The notes beneath the pieces were generated by a model, which was given only the letters and a program-made list of their open reading frames with translations, ran no database searches and was not told the DNA's origin. The position numbers and the translations under genes were made by a program. From assembly GCA_021229015.1 (NCBI GenBank), contig CM037789.1, forward strand, positions 42,460,377 to 42,524,376: DNA of 64,000 nt, given 5' to 3'. Source of the DNA: Solen grandis (lineage: Eukaryota > Mollusca > Bivalvia > Adapedonta > Solenidae). Shown in pieces: positions 12,701 through 27,700 of the stretch. Numbering within the stretch: the stretch's first letter is position 1; every line of letters starts with the position of its first letter.

Positions 12701-15700
12701 AACAGTATATGACTGATATAAAGGCTAGTCAACAAGTCAACTATCAATAATTCAGTTAAAACCCACACAAGTTCTCAAGCCTTGTTTTCAGTCACTTTCC
12801 AAGCCAGCTAGACCACTTCTCCAATACACAACCAACAGAGTACCCCCTCAAGCACTGTTCACTGATTTCCAATACACAGACTAGCACCTTAATGACAGAT
12901 GTAAGGACATCAATAAATACCTGACATTATGAAGTCCATCTGTCAAGGTGATACCAGTGAATTGAATGGTCGGTAATTTGCTTAATTATATCAGTCTAGT
13001 CTCTTTTAAATACTAGCCATGTCTTTGAAAATGCTTATAATGTATATGGTTTTTGCTAATAAAATGGAATTATATACAATGTAGATCAAAGTCAAATATA
13101 CACTTTTCAGCTTGAGACTGCAGCCATATGGTTTCAAGAACACCTAGCCTGTCTTAAACTGTATTGTGATTCCCGGGTAAAATGTCAAGTCATATATCTG
13201 AGTTGTATGTGTCATAATACTCCATACTGTAATGTATTGTCTCAAAAACTTACAAATACAAAGCACAGATCCTTGTGTGACTAGCCATAGATATTGGTAA
13301 AAATTTCCCCATATATATAATAAACATGTTTATTTACCAACAAATTAGCTTCAAATTACATCAATTGACTTCTGGAAGATCAAGTTACATACAGTTTGTT
13401 TCTTCTGCAAGTAAATTGAACCTGTATAAAGCGATCAACCTACATTTAGCGGTCAATTTTATTGTTACCAAACTATAGCAATTTCTTATATAGTTAACCT
13501 TCATTCAGCAGCCACCTCTATTAAGCGTTCACTTTCTCTTGACTGCTTAGGACAGGGTTGACTGTACATTTTAAATAGGAAGAAAATACTACATGTATAA
13601 AACTTGTTACAACAAAGAATGGCATTCAATCTGATCTGGCCCTGCCAACAGTTCAACAATGTATGTAAGGGAAAGTAGGTTATACATACCATTTGGCCCC
13701 TGTGATATCCACTGCCCTGAGCTTGGGTTCTGCAGAATCTAGAAACAAAAGAATTGTTACCAGTAGATCGAGTTCTGCACTGATACCTTCTTAAATAGTA
13801 GTTAAAAATGTGTTCAGCTTATAGAATCTATATAAGTCATGACTTGTGATTTTAAGTATCACTTGAAAATCTAGACAGTATTCATGGTCTATGAAGGTAA
13901 CTATGTAATAGACATGTTGGAGAATACTGGTTGCTTAGTTGTATAATGTTACCAAAGTTGAATTTAGTCACAAAAACAGACAGTTAACAAATAATTCAAA
14001 CTAGAACTATCACTAAATGTGATTAAACCCCCAATTAGGGGTGCTTGACCATTGTATGAAATTGTTTTAAATTCCAACCAGTAGTCTTAAAGTTAAGCTC
14101 CGGACAAGGAAAAGTAACAAAGGGCAATAACTCTGTAATTACAATAGATAGAGTTATGGTTCTTGTGCACTGCATTCCTCTATTGTGTTGACAATTGTAT
14201 AAATTGTTTTGAATTCCAACAGTTTTCAAGTATTTGGACAAGGAAAAGTAACAAGGGAATAACTCTGTAATTCTATAGATAGAGTTATGGTTCTTGGCAC
14301 TGCACTTCCTCATATTGTGGTTGACCATTGTATAAATTGTTTTGAAATCCAACCAGTAGTTTACAAGCTATACTCTGGACAAGGAAAAAATACAAAGGGC
14401 AATAACTCTGTTATTCCTATAGATAGAGTTATGGTTCTTGTGCACTGCACTTCCTCATTGTGGTTGACCATTGTATGAAATTGTTTTGAAATCCAACTTG
14501 TACTTTTCAAGTTATGCTCCGGACAAGGAAAAGTAACAAAGGGCAATAACTCTGTAATAAGTCAAGATTGAGTTATGGTTAGATAGAGTTATGGTTCTTG
14601 TGCACTGCACTTCCTCATATTGTGGTTGACCATTGTATGAAATTGTTTTGAAATCCAACTTGTACTTTTCAAGTTATGCTCCGGACAAGGAAAAGTAACA
14701 AAGGGCAATAACTCTGTAATAAGTCAAGATGGAGTTATGGTTCTTGTGCACTGCACTTCCTCTCCATGTGCTTGATCATTGCATGAAGTTGTATTGAATT
14801 CCAACCAGTAGTTTACAAGTTATGCTCCGGACAAGGAAAAAAAATACAAAGGGCAATAACTCTGTAATTACTCTAGATAGAGTTATGGTTCTTGTGCACT
14901 GCACTTCCTCATATTGTGGTTGACCATTGTATGAAATTGTTTTGAAATCCAACTTGTACTTTTCAAGTTATGCTCCGGACAAGGAAAAGTAACAAAGGGC
15001 AATAAGTCTGTAATAAGTCAAGATAGAGTTATGGTTCTTGTGCACTGCACTTCCTCTCCATGTGCTTGATCATTGCATGAAGTTGTATTGAATTCCAACC
15101 AGTAGTTTACAAGTTATGCTCCGGACAAGGAAAATGCAACGGACCGCTGGACCGACCGACCGACCACCGGGTGACTCCTATATACCCCCCCAAACTTCGT
15201 TTCGGGGGTATAACAATGAATTTCTCCATGTGGCAACCAAATTTCTATTTAATAAATCAATATTTAATACAATATTGGATCTTAATATTGATAAAAAAAA
15301 ACTAGTAAAAAATTAAAAATTCTCAAAATATTTAATTCTTTGTGAGACAGAACATCACTTTGTAAAGCAGGGGATAAAAATGATAATCAAGAACAGATAG
15401 GTAAGCATACCTTGACAGACATATTGGCCTGGTCAAGACGATTCTGTAGAACTTCCATCTCTGTCTCGTGGCCACAGACATCCTGATATAGACGCACAAG
15501 ATATTATTATAAAATTCTCTCTTCTGATTGGTCAATAAACTGTGGACATAATATCATGTACACTGGGTTCATGTATAAGACGCGTTATCAGTGTTTATTA
15601 ATGCAGAAATAAGACTGAACTTTGCAGTATAATAAATTCCTTATTCAGGTCTTTGACAAAGTATGACTATTTATTCCTAATTGAGGGAAAATCATGTCAA

Positions 15701-18700
15701 CCGAGCTGCAAGGCGAGAGTGACATGATTTTTCCTCATCAAGAAACTGTTTATCTAATACTGTCTTAAACATGACATACTGACATGGTGGTTGATCATAT
15801 TTATGAAAAAATTCTTGCTCATCAAGGACTCAAACCAACAACCCTACAGAGGGTGTCCTTTATGTTACCTTTCCCTAGCTAACTAGAACCCCTAAAAAGT
15901 TTACATAATTCTCTCTTATACAGCATAAAATTTTTCTGTGGGTTTTATTTTAGGGAATTTATCTAAAAACTGTTTCTTTTCGTTTGCCAAAAATCAAAGC
16001 AGCAGGTAGTAATATAATAATAATGCTAGCATTTGAATACAATTCAACTTATTATCTTATTCCGAATAAAACTTAAACCCTTGTATGATCTTGGCTTCAA
16101 AATTCCAGTATTTTAATAAAATATTCTGAATCTACATAACACTTTAAACCTTCCACACCCACCTTTCCCTCTCTCAACTGTGCCACCGTCTGCCGCAGAT
16201 GTGCCACCTGGCGGTCGCACTCTGCCATCTGGGCTTCAGTCTGCTCAACGATGCTGGCCTTCTTCTTCAGCACCTGGTACTCGGCCTGAGGCACTGTGAC
16301 CCCTCTGGATCCCGGCTCAGATGCCATAGTAACGGTTCCCGAAATGTTCTGGTATTGTTGTACCCTTGACTGGAGCTCCGCATTGTTTGCCTGGAGCATG
16401 ATGATTCGTCGCTGACAGTCTTCAAGGGTGCGCGGCAACTTGACATTCTCGGACAGACTCGTCTCCAAGTCTGAGGGAGCCTGGGAGTGAGATAAAACAT
16501 TCCTATTCATCCATCATCCATATATAAAATGTGTAACTATAGATGAGATGATAGTGAGAGAGAATAAAAGATTATCAAGTGGTTTTAGAGCCTAAAACAA
16601 AGATTATTAAACACAGGCAAGCATTTTTCATTGATCACTGCTATAAATACAAATCATAAACAACATGTTATTTTTCTAATGTTCAAATTTTCCATCAAAC
16701 TGAAAAAACTTAACATACAACATATATTTTTACTTGTAAATGACAATCAGATTTATGAACAAAAGACTTCTTAATTTAATCCTAATATTTTGTAAGACTG
16801 TTCAAATGATATGATGTTACTGACTTGAGATTCAATGATTCTCTAATCAGTACAGTATCAACCTGCACACCTTCCTATATATTCAGCCTAAATAAACAAA
16901 TACTATCCATAACATATCCAATACAATATCAATAGAACATTATACCTACTGATTACACAATCAAATATTTATCTATGGGATTAGCAGAATACTTTTAATC
17001 TCACTTCAAGGACCCTTCAACACTGACTTCAACCAAATAAGTGCTTAACTATCTATTTTGCCACATGGAAATGTTTGTTTAATCATAATTTGTATCAATT
17101 CTACAAGTGGATCTACAATGACAATTTTGATGGACATTTTCACCAAAATCTACAGAATGTGGATTACACAGTTCTAAGAAATTAAAATTACTTATCTCAA
17201 CTTGAGAGTATGCTTCCTTGCTTCATTTAAGCGTACATGATTAAAAGATGAGGTAGAGAAAAAGTGATACTCTTTAATTACCTAAAATGTTTTCCAAAGT
17301 TCTAAAAGATTTTAACCCTTTACCTCATGAATATTCATGTACTCATTTATATGACTTGAAAAAAAAATATATTGAGCAATAAATGGTACATAAAACAATG
17401 TGTTTTTGTAGAATCTGAGCATAACTAACCAGAAGAAGGTCTGCTCTTTCTGTCAAGGTGTCAAAACACATGGGTTATTTTTTTTCAAATAAATACCTGA
17501 CTTGCAGATTTAAATCAATACCTGTCATCTTATATTGTGATTGTGAAATAAATTCAATGAAAGACAAAAAAATGCATATGCAACAAACTGCCTTTTTTTG
17601 CCAAAATTTGCCACTGTATGTATATTATTTAAGTTTAATACTGAACTTACACAGTCTTAAAAATAATGTCATCAAGAAAAAGGTTCAGACAAAAGAAACT
17701 GGGCTTACCTGTATTCCTGAGTTTTCCAGTTCAGTGACTCGGTATTTCAGAGTATTCTCACTTCTCTGGAGTTTGCTAATCCTATCCTTCATCAAGGATT
17801 CGCCCTCCTCTAAGTCACGGACCTTAGCATTCAGCTCCACTTCTCTCATCCTATACTCCTTCATGTCCTGCTGCAAGTTCATCTCACTTTTCTGAAGTGC
17901 TTCATTCTCCTGCTGAAGTTTTATCTCCAAATCTCTTAAAGCACTAAGTTCACTTTCCATATTATCACACTTTTGTTGAATGGCAGCATACTGTTTTGAA
18001 AGCGGAGAATTCTCTGTCATAGAGTGATGTAAACGCTGATGAAGTTCGAAGTTGACTTGTTCCAGTTCTACAACGCGTGCCTGTGCATTAGCACCAAAGT
18101 TTTCCAGTTCTATCACAGTGTTCTGGAGACTCTGCATGATGTTCTCCTGGTTCTTCGTCCGCTGGGCCAAGTCAACCTCGGCATTCTCAAGTTCCTTTAA
18201 TCTCATTTGTAAGTACTCAGATCTTTCAGAAAATGCAAACTTTTCACTTTCTAAATTCTGCAACTTTTCCTTCAAAGTCACTTCTTTTTCTGTCATCTCT
18301 TTGACAGAAGATTCAAGTGTCTGTGACTTTGTGGCAAGGATCTTCTCGTCCAGTCTATACTGTTTCACAAGGTCTTTCAGTCTCTGCTCCAAGATCTCAA
18401 GGTTTCTAATTCGATCATCTTTGACTTCCAACACGTTCTCCAGTTCGTCCAGACGGCTGTACAGGTTGTTTTCTGAAGACTCAAAGTTTTTAATCTGCTC
18501 CTGAAGATTGCGGACGGAAAGCTGTAACTCTCGCAGGCGGACATTTTGTTCATGTATAATGTTTTTGTCCTTCCTGGCAATGTCATGAAGTTCTTCTCTG
18601 TCGGATTCCAGGTCATGCACCTGACACAAAATAGTTGACAATTTATCAGTAAACCTTTCAGTAACTTCTTTGAAGTTATAATAAAATGTGGGAAAAAAGA

Positions 18701-21700
18701 TATTTTGGATTTTTTTTAATTTAAAATAACAAAAATCAATAGCTACAAGCATTTAGATTTACCTCATAATAAACTATGACTGTGAATAATGCTGAACAAG
18801 AGTATATTTCTCTGGAACACATGTGTCACCTGCTGAAGCGTGATGGAAAAAGTGTGACAGACAGACAGACGACAGAAAAGTGATCCCTATATGTCACCTC
18901 TGCTTACAGCAGATCACACAAAAAATCTTAAGCCAGAGTTACCACAAAAAATCTATACATACAATAATAATGTCATTTAACATATCAAAGGGTGCATAAT
19001 TTTACAAGATCATGACTTCAGTGTACAATTAAATGTCACACAAATTAACAATTCCTGGAGAAAATATGCATCAGGTTTCATAACAAATTTCTTATACTGG
19101 AGATAAATTTTGACCATAATTCTTTTACAAAAAAAAAAAAAAAAAGAAAAAAAAAAAAAACCAAACCGGCCATAATAGATAAAATAGATAATTTCTAATT
19201 AAACTTTTGTTGTCTCCTCCTGACAATTGTTGACAGGATGAGAGCCTCATGTACCTGTTGTTTCAGATGTTTTTCCAGTTTCTCCAGCTCCTTGATTCGC
19301 TGACGCAGCACATCCTCTGCCTTATCCATCATACTTGTCGAGTCTGCTTCCCTGCTCAGCACTAGTTCTCTGCCCTTAGTCTCCTCACATCACTTGCAAC
19401 TGGCGGAATGTTCACTCGAATCACCTCTGACTGTCCAAGGTAGCACGAGTCGCCCCTCTTGTCTGATGGGGGGACATCGATGTTGATTGTTTTTGAGGTC
19501 TCTAAATGATGATCTTTACAAGGGGAGGTAATTTGATTTTGTCAGTGATTTGATTGAGATATGCTGGCTCTTCTAAGTCAGACTGGACACCTGACTCAAC
19601 TAAAACTGGGGACCCTGCTTTTTTGACTGGTTCTGCTTCTGGTGCAAGTCTGAAAGTAAACAATGGCGATAATAAAATAATCAATAAAAAAAAAAACTTT
19701 TCTAATATTGATCACGTAGTAATTGAACATGTATTATCATTAAAAATTATAAATAAATAATGTTTTGAATCCAGAAACAAAAAAATGCACAATAAAATCA
19801 CATTCCAGAAAAAACAAAAACCAGTCTGTCTTAATAATGGGCAACACATACTAATTGATAGACTGTCTATATACCAACTAAATATCTATATAACTGATGA
19901 TGCTCTAATGATTTGCACTAAGTGCCCTTAGCTATTTTGGATATTTTTTCATCCTGAAGGTATGCATGGATAAGGAAACTGTTAAAAAAAAATAAAAGCA
20001 ACAACTAATAAATCAGTTCTGTATAATTTTTGTGGGGGTTACAGTATGGTAATCAGTAACTGTAATACATCAGAATATACAACTATTAAATAAAGGTGCA
20101 AACCATGAACCATGCCATGATATAATATCCTATAATGTTCAGCTCATTAGCTCAATAAAAATAAAATTAGGACAGTTTTTGGTATATCAGATATTAAAGT
20201 AGGATCTTGCCAATAAATAAGAAAGGATATGATTTCGTCTTGAATAGATTTAACAATAGAACATAATTTCATTCTAATCATTGCTGTTCACACAAATCAA
20301 AGCACTGAAAACAGAATAATAAATACTTGATGTGCAGTTTATTGTCATTCAACAATAGAGGCCTAATGGACAATACTGCTTTATTTGTCTGTCTATCAAG
20401 AAATGGTGCATGTTTTATCAAGATTGGCAAATAAATAATGAAGTACAAAGAATAGGACAAATTACTTTCTTCCACTGCAGTCTATAAATTGTGTCTCTAG
20501 GCACAAATATAAATAAACTACTTATATATCTGTGATTATCCCATTGAATGAGGAGATGAGAAAGGTGATTTAAAGGTGATATACTACAAATACCCTGATG
20601 GGAGAGGTGTGGGGCACTGATTTCTCTCACAGGAATACAATATCTAAGTATACCTGTATAATATTCGATCTGAATATAGGGTAATTATACCCTGATGAGA
20701 TAAGCACTATTTAAAAATATAACAACATTGCACAGTGACAAAATAACAATTATACTGTCTGAAACTATTTAACTATCCAATATTTCAACCAACCAAATTA
20801 AGTCATACAAAGAGGGTATTTAACCTTTTTTAATTGGTAAGGAACCATTTCATATCATCTCAGATCGACAAAGTATGGACTTGTCAAAATATTAATTTTT
20901 TTTTTCTGGGCTAGAAAAATATTGAAATTTTTTAATTATTATTCTAATTCTATAAATTCCAGGTTTAAATTGCTTTTGAAGGTTATTACACAATTAAAAA
21001 CTTGGTTTAGAATAAGACTGGGATTAGTTGATAAAAATAAATTCCAGAAGTGGTAGGTGACCTCAAATGCATGCACAGTAGTATGACCTGACGGAAAGTT
21101 CTAACCCATCACTTTTTAACCCTTTCCCTCATATAGACTCATTTTGATGCACTCAGTAGGTACCACATAAAGCCTGATCTGCAGAAAACCACAGTTATAC
21201 CTTACCAAATTTAATTACAAAATCCTCATTTCCAGACCACTGAGGAGCAGCGAACAGCATAAAACCTGATCAGCCTGCGAGTTACTCGCAGGCTGATCTG
21301 GTTTTATGCTGTTCGCATAGGTCTTTTCATGGTGTCCTCTATGAGGGAAAGGGTTAAAAGATCTCTTTTGACTTTGACTTTTGAGGGTAGCTTTGCATCA
21401 TAGCTTACTGCCATTGTAATTTGCAACTACTTACAATGTAATTTTGCATATATTGTTCACCTTTCACATACCTGTAAATGAAATAAATTTGATTCTTACA
21501 ATTCCCAAGGTTTGGAGATATTTCATAAATTTAAAATGATTGGATAGAACTTTCCATCAGTGTATATTGTAATCTGAAAGACCAAGTTTTTTTGTTTTTT
21601 TAAGTTAACCATTCATGAACTATCAAGGAATTGACCTATATGAACAGTATAAAACCAGATCAGCCTGAGAAAATCTTGTAAACTGATCAGGTTTTATATT

Positions 21701-24700
21701 GTTCCTCAGTGCCTTGCAGAACAATACCATAAAACCTGTTCAAACCAAGAACTATGTTCAGTCTGATCAGGCAAGGCATTATGTACAGTCACACATCCAA
21801 ATTTAAAAAGTCAAAGTTAATTATGGCATAAGAGTTGGTCTCATCTTAGTGAAGACACACTTTTTCATGAACTTTCAAAGAGCATGAAATTGGCTCTGTT
21901 CAGGAACATTTAACAGGAGAGAGTAATTTTTAGAAATATGTTCCCATTTGACATGAAAGAAGCATTAATTATCACTGATTATCAAAACAAGCGCTATGTT
22001 TGAATGAAAGCCATGCAACTGCGTGGGGGTCAAGGTCATTTGAAGTCAAGGTCACCTGGCAGGTAGAGCTCATCAAGGTGCAAGCACCTGTGAAGTTTGG
22101 AGGTTGTAGGTGGAAGGACTTCTGTGTTATGGTCAAGGTTAAAATTTTGTGACAAACAGACAGACAGACAAACAAACAGACAGACCAAAACAATATGCCT
22201 CCCGATATATCGATACGGGGGTATAAAAATTATACAAGTTTACTTTAATTCAGGTCTTTTCCCCCACTTAACTTGACTACAGCTAAGAACAGGTAGCAAA
22301 TAAATCTTGAATATTTCAACTGTGCCTTACAAAACTAATTCCTATATACATCATTGAAATTGTGTAAATTGTGAAATTGGGGGTATAGGCTAATATTAAA
22401 ATATTTCAATGTCTTGTGATGCTTTTGATACCCGGTACATCATTGCACAGTAGGGAACCTAGAGAAGTATTGGTTGATTCTTTGGGCACTTCACAAAGAC
22501 ACACTGCTATATACATACATTACCACATGGTGTAGACCTGGATCAAGCTAAAAGACACCACATTTATTACCCTCCTCAAATATTAAAATTTAACACTTTG
22601 ATCGTCTGGGAAATGAATTATTCCATATTCATGCTATGAAGAGCCCTAATAAAATGACCCATGCCATTAGAATCAGTCGGACGATCAGTGTGCATCTTAT
22701 CTAATCTATATGTTCAATATTGAGCAAGAACAAGCAGACTGTGAAAAGAAAAATGGGAAAATGTCTGTTGATTGAGATATCTAATAATGTAACACAATGG
22801 GGTAGTACATGTGTACTGTCAATTATTTATACACAAGTATTGGGGACATTACACATATCCTGCCAGCCAGTGTTACTATGCTATTGATCCAGCCTGATCG
22901 CATACCAGAGCACACTGGTTGATGCTGCTGATAGTAACCATCCAATCAATGTGGATGGTAAACAATGGCCACCTCAATGATAACACTAAATCTGACCAAT
23001 TTTTTTTTTTTTTTCTTGAAAATATGCTGTATTTTTCATGTATTCAAATACTGTCGTTTGCAATGGGATTTAATGGGATTTGGACAAGTTTTGGTTTGGG
23101 ATTAAAAAAAAATACAGAATGACTTTACTAGCTGACAAGGAAAATTTAGATTTGATTATATGAAGTTAAATGTAAATCTGCTGACATTCTGATTATGTGA
23201 TAGCCACATTCTGAATTAAAACGTCTCTCTGATGATCTTGAAGATAACCATTAACCCTTTCCCCTCATATAGACTCATTTTGACGCACTCAATAAGTACC
23301 ACATAAAGCCTGATCTGCAGAAAGCCAAACTCAAACCTTACCAAATTTAATTGTAAAATCCTCATTACCAGACTACTGAGGAGCAGCGAACAGCATAAAA
23401 CCTGATCAGCCTGCAAGTTACTCGCAGGCTGATCTGGTTTTATGCTGTTCGCATCGGTCTTTTCATGGTATCCTCTATGAGGGAAAGGGTTAAATAAAGT
23501 GAAACATTCTGTTTATCCTCCTTTAATGAAATGCATTAAAAAAAATCTAGAACAAATTAAACAAATTGCTTTTATAAAAATGATTTTTGCTGATTTAACT
23601 ATGTGTGAAAAGAAAGGGTACTTAACAATAATATGCATGATTTGCTTGCTCACATAAAAAAATGACATTATTTTGGTAATTTGTACTTTCAAAGGGACAA
23701 AACACTGAGTATGGGCGTGGGAAAATCAAGTTTACCATGAAACACTAGTAACAGTCGCCCAACTGTACTGCAACAGGAGCTGCGGCAATGAGGCAGGGGG
23801 CATATAAACACATGTAGCCCGGTCTTTGTTTTGTGTTCAATAACTATGCTGGTAATACATTCAATCATATTTTGTTTATTGCCTGACATTACATATTAAC
23901 AATTTAACATCAAGGTATGCCAACTTTAAGGTTAAAGATCCTTTTAGTTTAGAACATTTAAGTATTCCTTAGAACACATGTGTTACTTGCTGAAAGAAAC
24001 ATGATGGTAAAAGAGTGACAGATGGACGGACAGATCACGGAGAAGTGATCCCTATGTGTCACCTCTGCTTACAGCAGGTGACATAAAAATGGCTGTGTGA
24101 AAGGGAGGGTATCTAATTCACTGATACATTTTCTCAAGTTGGAAATCAAAGAATGAATACACCTTCTATTAATATTGTCTCTGGGGCTGAGGGATGGTGG
24201 AGAGGAATTTTGACAGAACTGGTAAGATGGTTACCCAAGAAACAAACTTCAAGACAAGATCACACCGAAAGCTATATTCAAATTGAACTATCACTGTGTA
24301 ACCAGCGTATCTTGACCTTTTACCTCATATAGACTCATTCTGACACGTTGACAAACACCATTGTATCTTAGATTCTACATAGTCTATGTGGCAAAAAAGA
24401 ATTCATGATTCCATATACATATAACATTTTTTGTTCAGTACATTGATATTCATCCAGTCATTAATTTGTTTATGAATATTCATGAGATAAAGGGTTAAAG
24501 GCACTGACCAGAAGCACACATTATAGTACTTGATCAACCTGTAAGGAACTCACAGCCAAACGTATGCAACTGTACACTTACAGTCAGCTATGAAACTCAC
24601 TTATACCTATGTACAGCATAAGGTGCACATGTACGGTCCTACGACAACTCCATGGCTGACTGCAAGCAACCAGTTGCATACGGTTTGGCATACTGAATGC

Positions 24701-27700
24701 AAACCAGGTTTTATACTGGTCAAATAGGTAAAACATGACCCGATAGGCTTCATGTGGTAACAGATGAACAACTCATATGTGATAACCCTGTAGTTTCTAA
24801 CAACAGGTGGCATTATCAAGTGTATACAATATATAATTCATGCCCAGCAAATAAACCTCCTTTCATACCATACACTGCACATCATCAGTGTGTGGGAGAC
24901 AAGAGAAATCAATGTCTGAGTCAGATCTGTCCAGGTATCATTTTCAACATTTTGATACTGTTGTTTTTGGAGTCAACCATCGCTGTGACGTCATATCAGG
25001 CTCATATAGTGGTATCCAGCCGAATACAGGTGGTGCACAGTCACCTAGGCAGAGACACAGACCTACAGCAAGCCAGCTGAAAGACATCCTCACATGAAAA
25101 ATCTGAGAGACCATACCAGCCTTGCGTTCAGTAAGGAAAAAGGCTTTGACCTGATCGCAACTGTCAGGGACTTGGTTCCCTGCTTGCATTCTTAGTATTA
25201 AGATACAATAGGGTTGCTAACATTAACGTTAGTGACTGTTACCAATAATGAACCCGGTCAAAGCCACGTAACCATGAATACTGTCTCAGAGTGAAAGATA
25301 CGGTGCAGTATAAAAGGATTAAGGTAATCCATCCATCATTAAATTATAATCATGGTCCTTCAAATGCTTAAAAAGATTTCAGTGCAGATGTAAGCATCCA
25401 CTAGCTCTTTTGCTCTGATTCTATAATGGCTTCCAATTACTAAACAATTCCCATGATCACTTGATGATCCATGATCTCAATTACCTTCAGTTATATAAAA
25501 TGTACATTCAATGATTACAGACAACAATGCATGAGAAGGTTTAAGGACTGAAATGATTTCCCTAACCGCCAAACAGAAAACCTCCAATTCCTTTTTTTTA
25601 AACAAATATCAAACAATTGTCTATCATGTTTTAATGCTAAGACCTTAGCATTCCCATTCAGACTTTCTACCATTATCCAGGAAGAAGTTAATTGATTTAC
25701 ATGAAGCACCTATTTAGTTGTTGCCAAATCAATCAAGAATCTAAACCTTTACAAAATCCATGTAAAACCACTTACATGATTGACACTTTAACACAAGACT
25801 TTTAAAAATCTAAATACTGTTACTTTCGAATATAAGTAGGGTTTGTTGACAAATGGTCACACACAGACCCCATCAGTGACCCCATGAGATAACATACCCA
25901 TCTTAGTGTCCCCCAAATCAACTCCCTAAATTCAGGTGTGTCACACGACAGGCTAACTGAGGGGTCACACCCCATACACAGGGCCACAGCACTTGAGAAG
26001 ATCAAAATATACAAATAATACTTCTCTGATATACTCACATTTCATCTAAATAAAGTCCCACAGTAATGATACCGGTAATTCCCTTTATGCATCACACAAA
26101 TGGTTTCACACTATTCCAATTAATAACTGCAGAGTTCTCAATCAAGTTTTTGTACATCCTAAGTGTCAAAACAAGAACAGGCCTGTGACAAGCTGGCTTT
26201 AATTCCTGATTTATAGGTTAAGTATAAATTTGGGATATTCAATGTAAACAAATCCTCCCTCTCACTCTCTGACACTGAATGTAAATGGCTGTTCAATACC
26301 TACACCGCACAACAAAATAATCACCAAGTCTTGACTTCCATCCATCATCCCTGCTTGTGGACATACATTTTCAAAATCACAAAAAATTAATATGAATTTC
26401 CTCTTTTACTTACTTCAGTGATGTTTAAAATTTGGGATATTAGAATGCTTTATTTTGGAAATATTATGGTTTCATTTTGAGTTTATTTCACAATAGCTGG
26501 GTTTTTGGTCAACAACAATTTGTTGTGCAGTGTAGATGATTGGCTGTGCAGGTGAGCAGTGTATTGATCTGGAATACCTGTATACTGGAGACCATACAAG
26601 CTGCACAATTTAAAAGAGGTAACTCTACCTTATGTAGACATGTTTTGATGCCTTGGCAAACACAGCTGACCCAGATCAGACAGCTCCTTCAAGAAACTGT
26701 CGGATTAGGGTCTCCTCTCGAAAATGAACAATGTGACAATTATTAAACCAGATCCTGCAAGCGTCTCATTACTCATAATGCATGAGTAAGTAACCCATGC
26801 ACTTGTAATAACTTAACATTGAAGCTGTTGATTTCAACACATTTCAATTAGCAGTACAGACTTTGCACAACCAAAATACTTCTATTTTGACGCACATGAA
26901 GATAATTTCATGACAGAGTGTAGGATTATGTTGAAGAATATCATTACCAATACATTAACATGCAATATTTTTGTACCCGGATACCAACCGGATACCAACA
27001 ATTTTCTGCCCCAACCACAGTGTATCTGGGTACTCATTTCAGCCCTTCAGGCAGTGCAGGGTTACAGCGACATGACTCACCTATCTGACAACTGGTTCAT
27101 TAAATGTATCTGTGCCTCCAGTTGTTTGATCTTCAGATTCAACTCTGTTGACACATTCTCTGTTACGAGCTCATTCTCCGCAAGAGACAGTCTGTAATGG
27201 CAGGCAGCAATATCTCAATTGATATCATCAGTTAAAGTGTTATTTCCTTGTTAACCCTTTCCCTCATAGAGGAAACCATGAAAAGACCTATGCAAACAAC
27301 ATAAAACCAGATCAGCCTGCGAGTAACTCGCAGGCTGATCAGGTTTTATGCTGTTTGCTGCTCCTCAGTGGTCAGGAAATGAGGACTTTATAATTAAATT
27401 TGGTAAGGTTTAACTTTGGTTTTCTGCAGATCAGGCTTTATGTGGTACCTATTGAGTGCATCAAAATGAGTCTATATGAGGGAAAGGGTTAAAGAACATT
27501 ACTTATTTATGCATGTATGCTTGATGGCTTTTGATATTTCAAACACAGTGTTCACTTTATCTGGAAACTTTTTCTACATAAATTAGATACAGAGCTATTC
27601 CATGTGGTTCTTAAAGTATCATTATACCATGTATGGAATACTTAGTTTTACTCTTCTTTTTTTCAACTTTCATAGGTCTGCATCAAGTTTTAACATGAAA

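Larger units (their letters stand above)
19650..27080 (-). other. Intron 8 of the coiled-coil gene (~7.4 kb)
   Basis: The intron contains MITE family-1 copies B and C, a diverged palindrome near 21640-21740, a family-2 copy at 24316-24497 and a family-2 fragment at about 26600-26710. It also holds a hairpin-ended repeat (21972-22225) and a repeat shared with 18810-18920 (23965-24090). A plus-strand open frame at 24888-25097 is discussed under findings. No minus-strand exon is needed or seen. Confidence 0.55.

Noticed and set aside
14035..15130. Array considered as a CRISPR or a repeat protein gene
   Set aside because: Units of ~145 bp are contiguous with no spacers, the context is an animal intron, and frames are not kept between units.
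17458..18504. Plus-strand open frames opposite exon 10
   Set aside because: They are antisense to a 304-residue coiled coil with good splice sites. Their serine/phenylalanine-rich text is the mirror of Glu/Lys codons.
19504..19530. GTAAAG...TTTAG in exon 9 considered as an intron
   Set aside because: The GT-AG span would be only 18 nt and does not lead into the open downstream frame, so an indel is the simpler reading.
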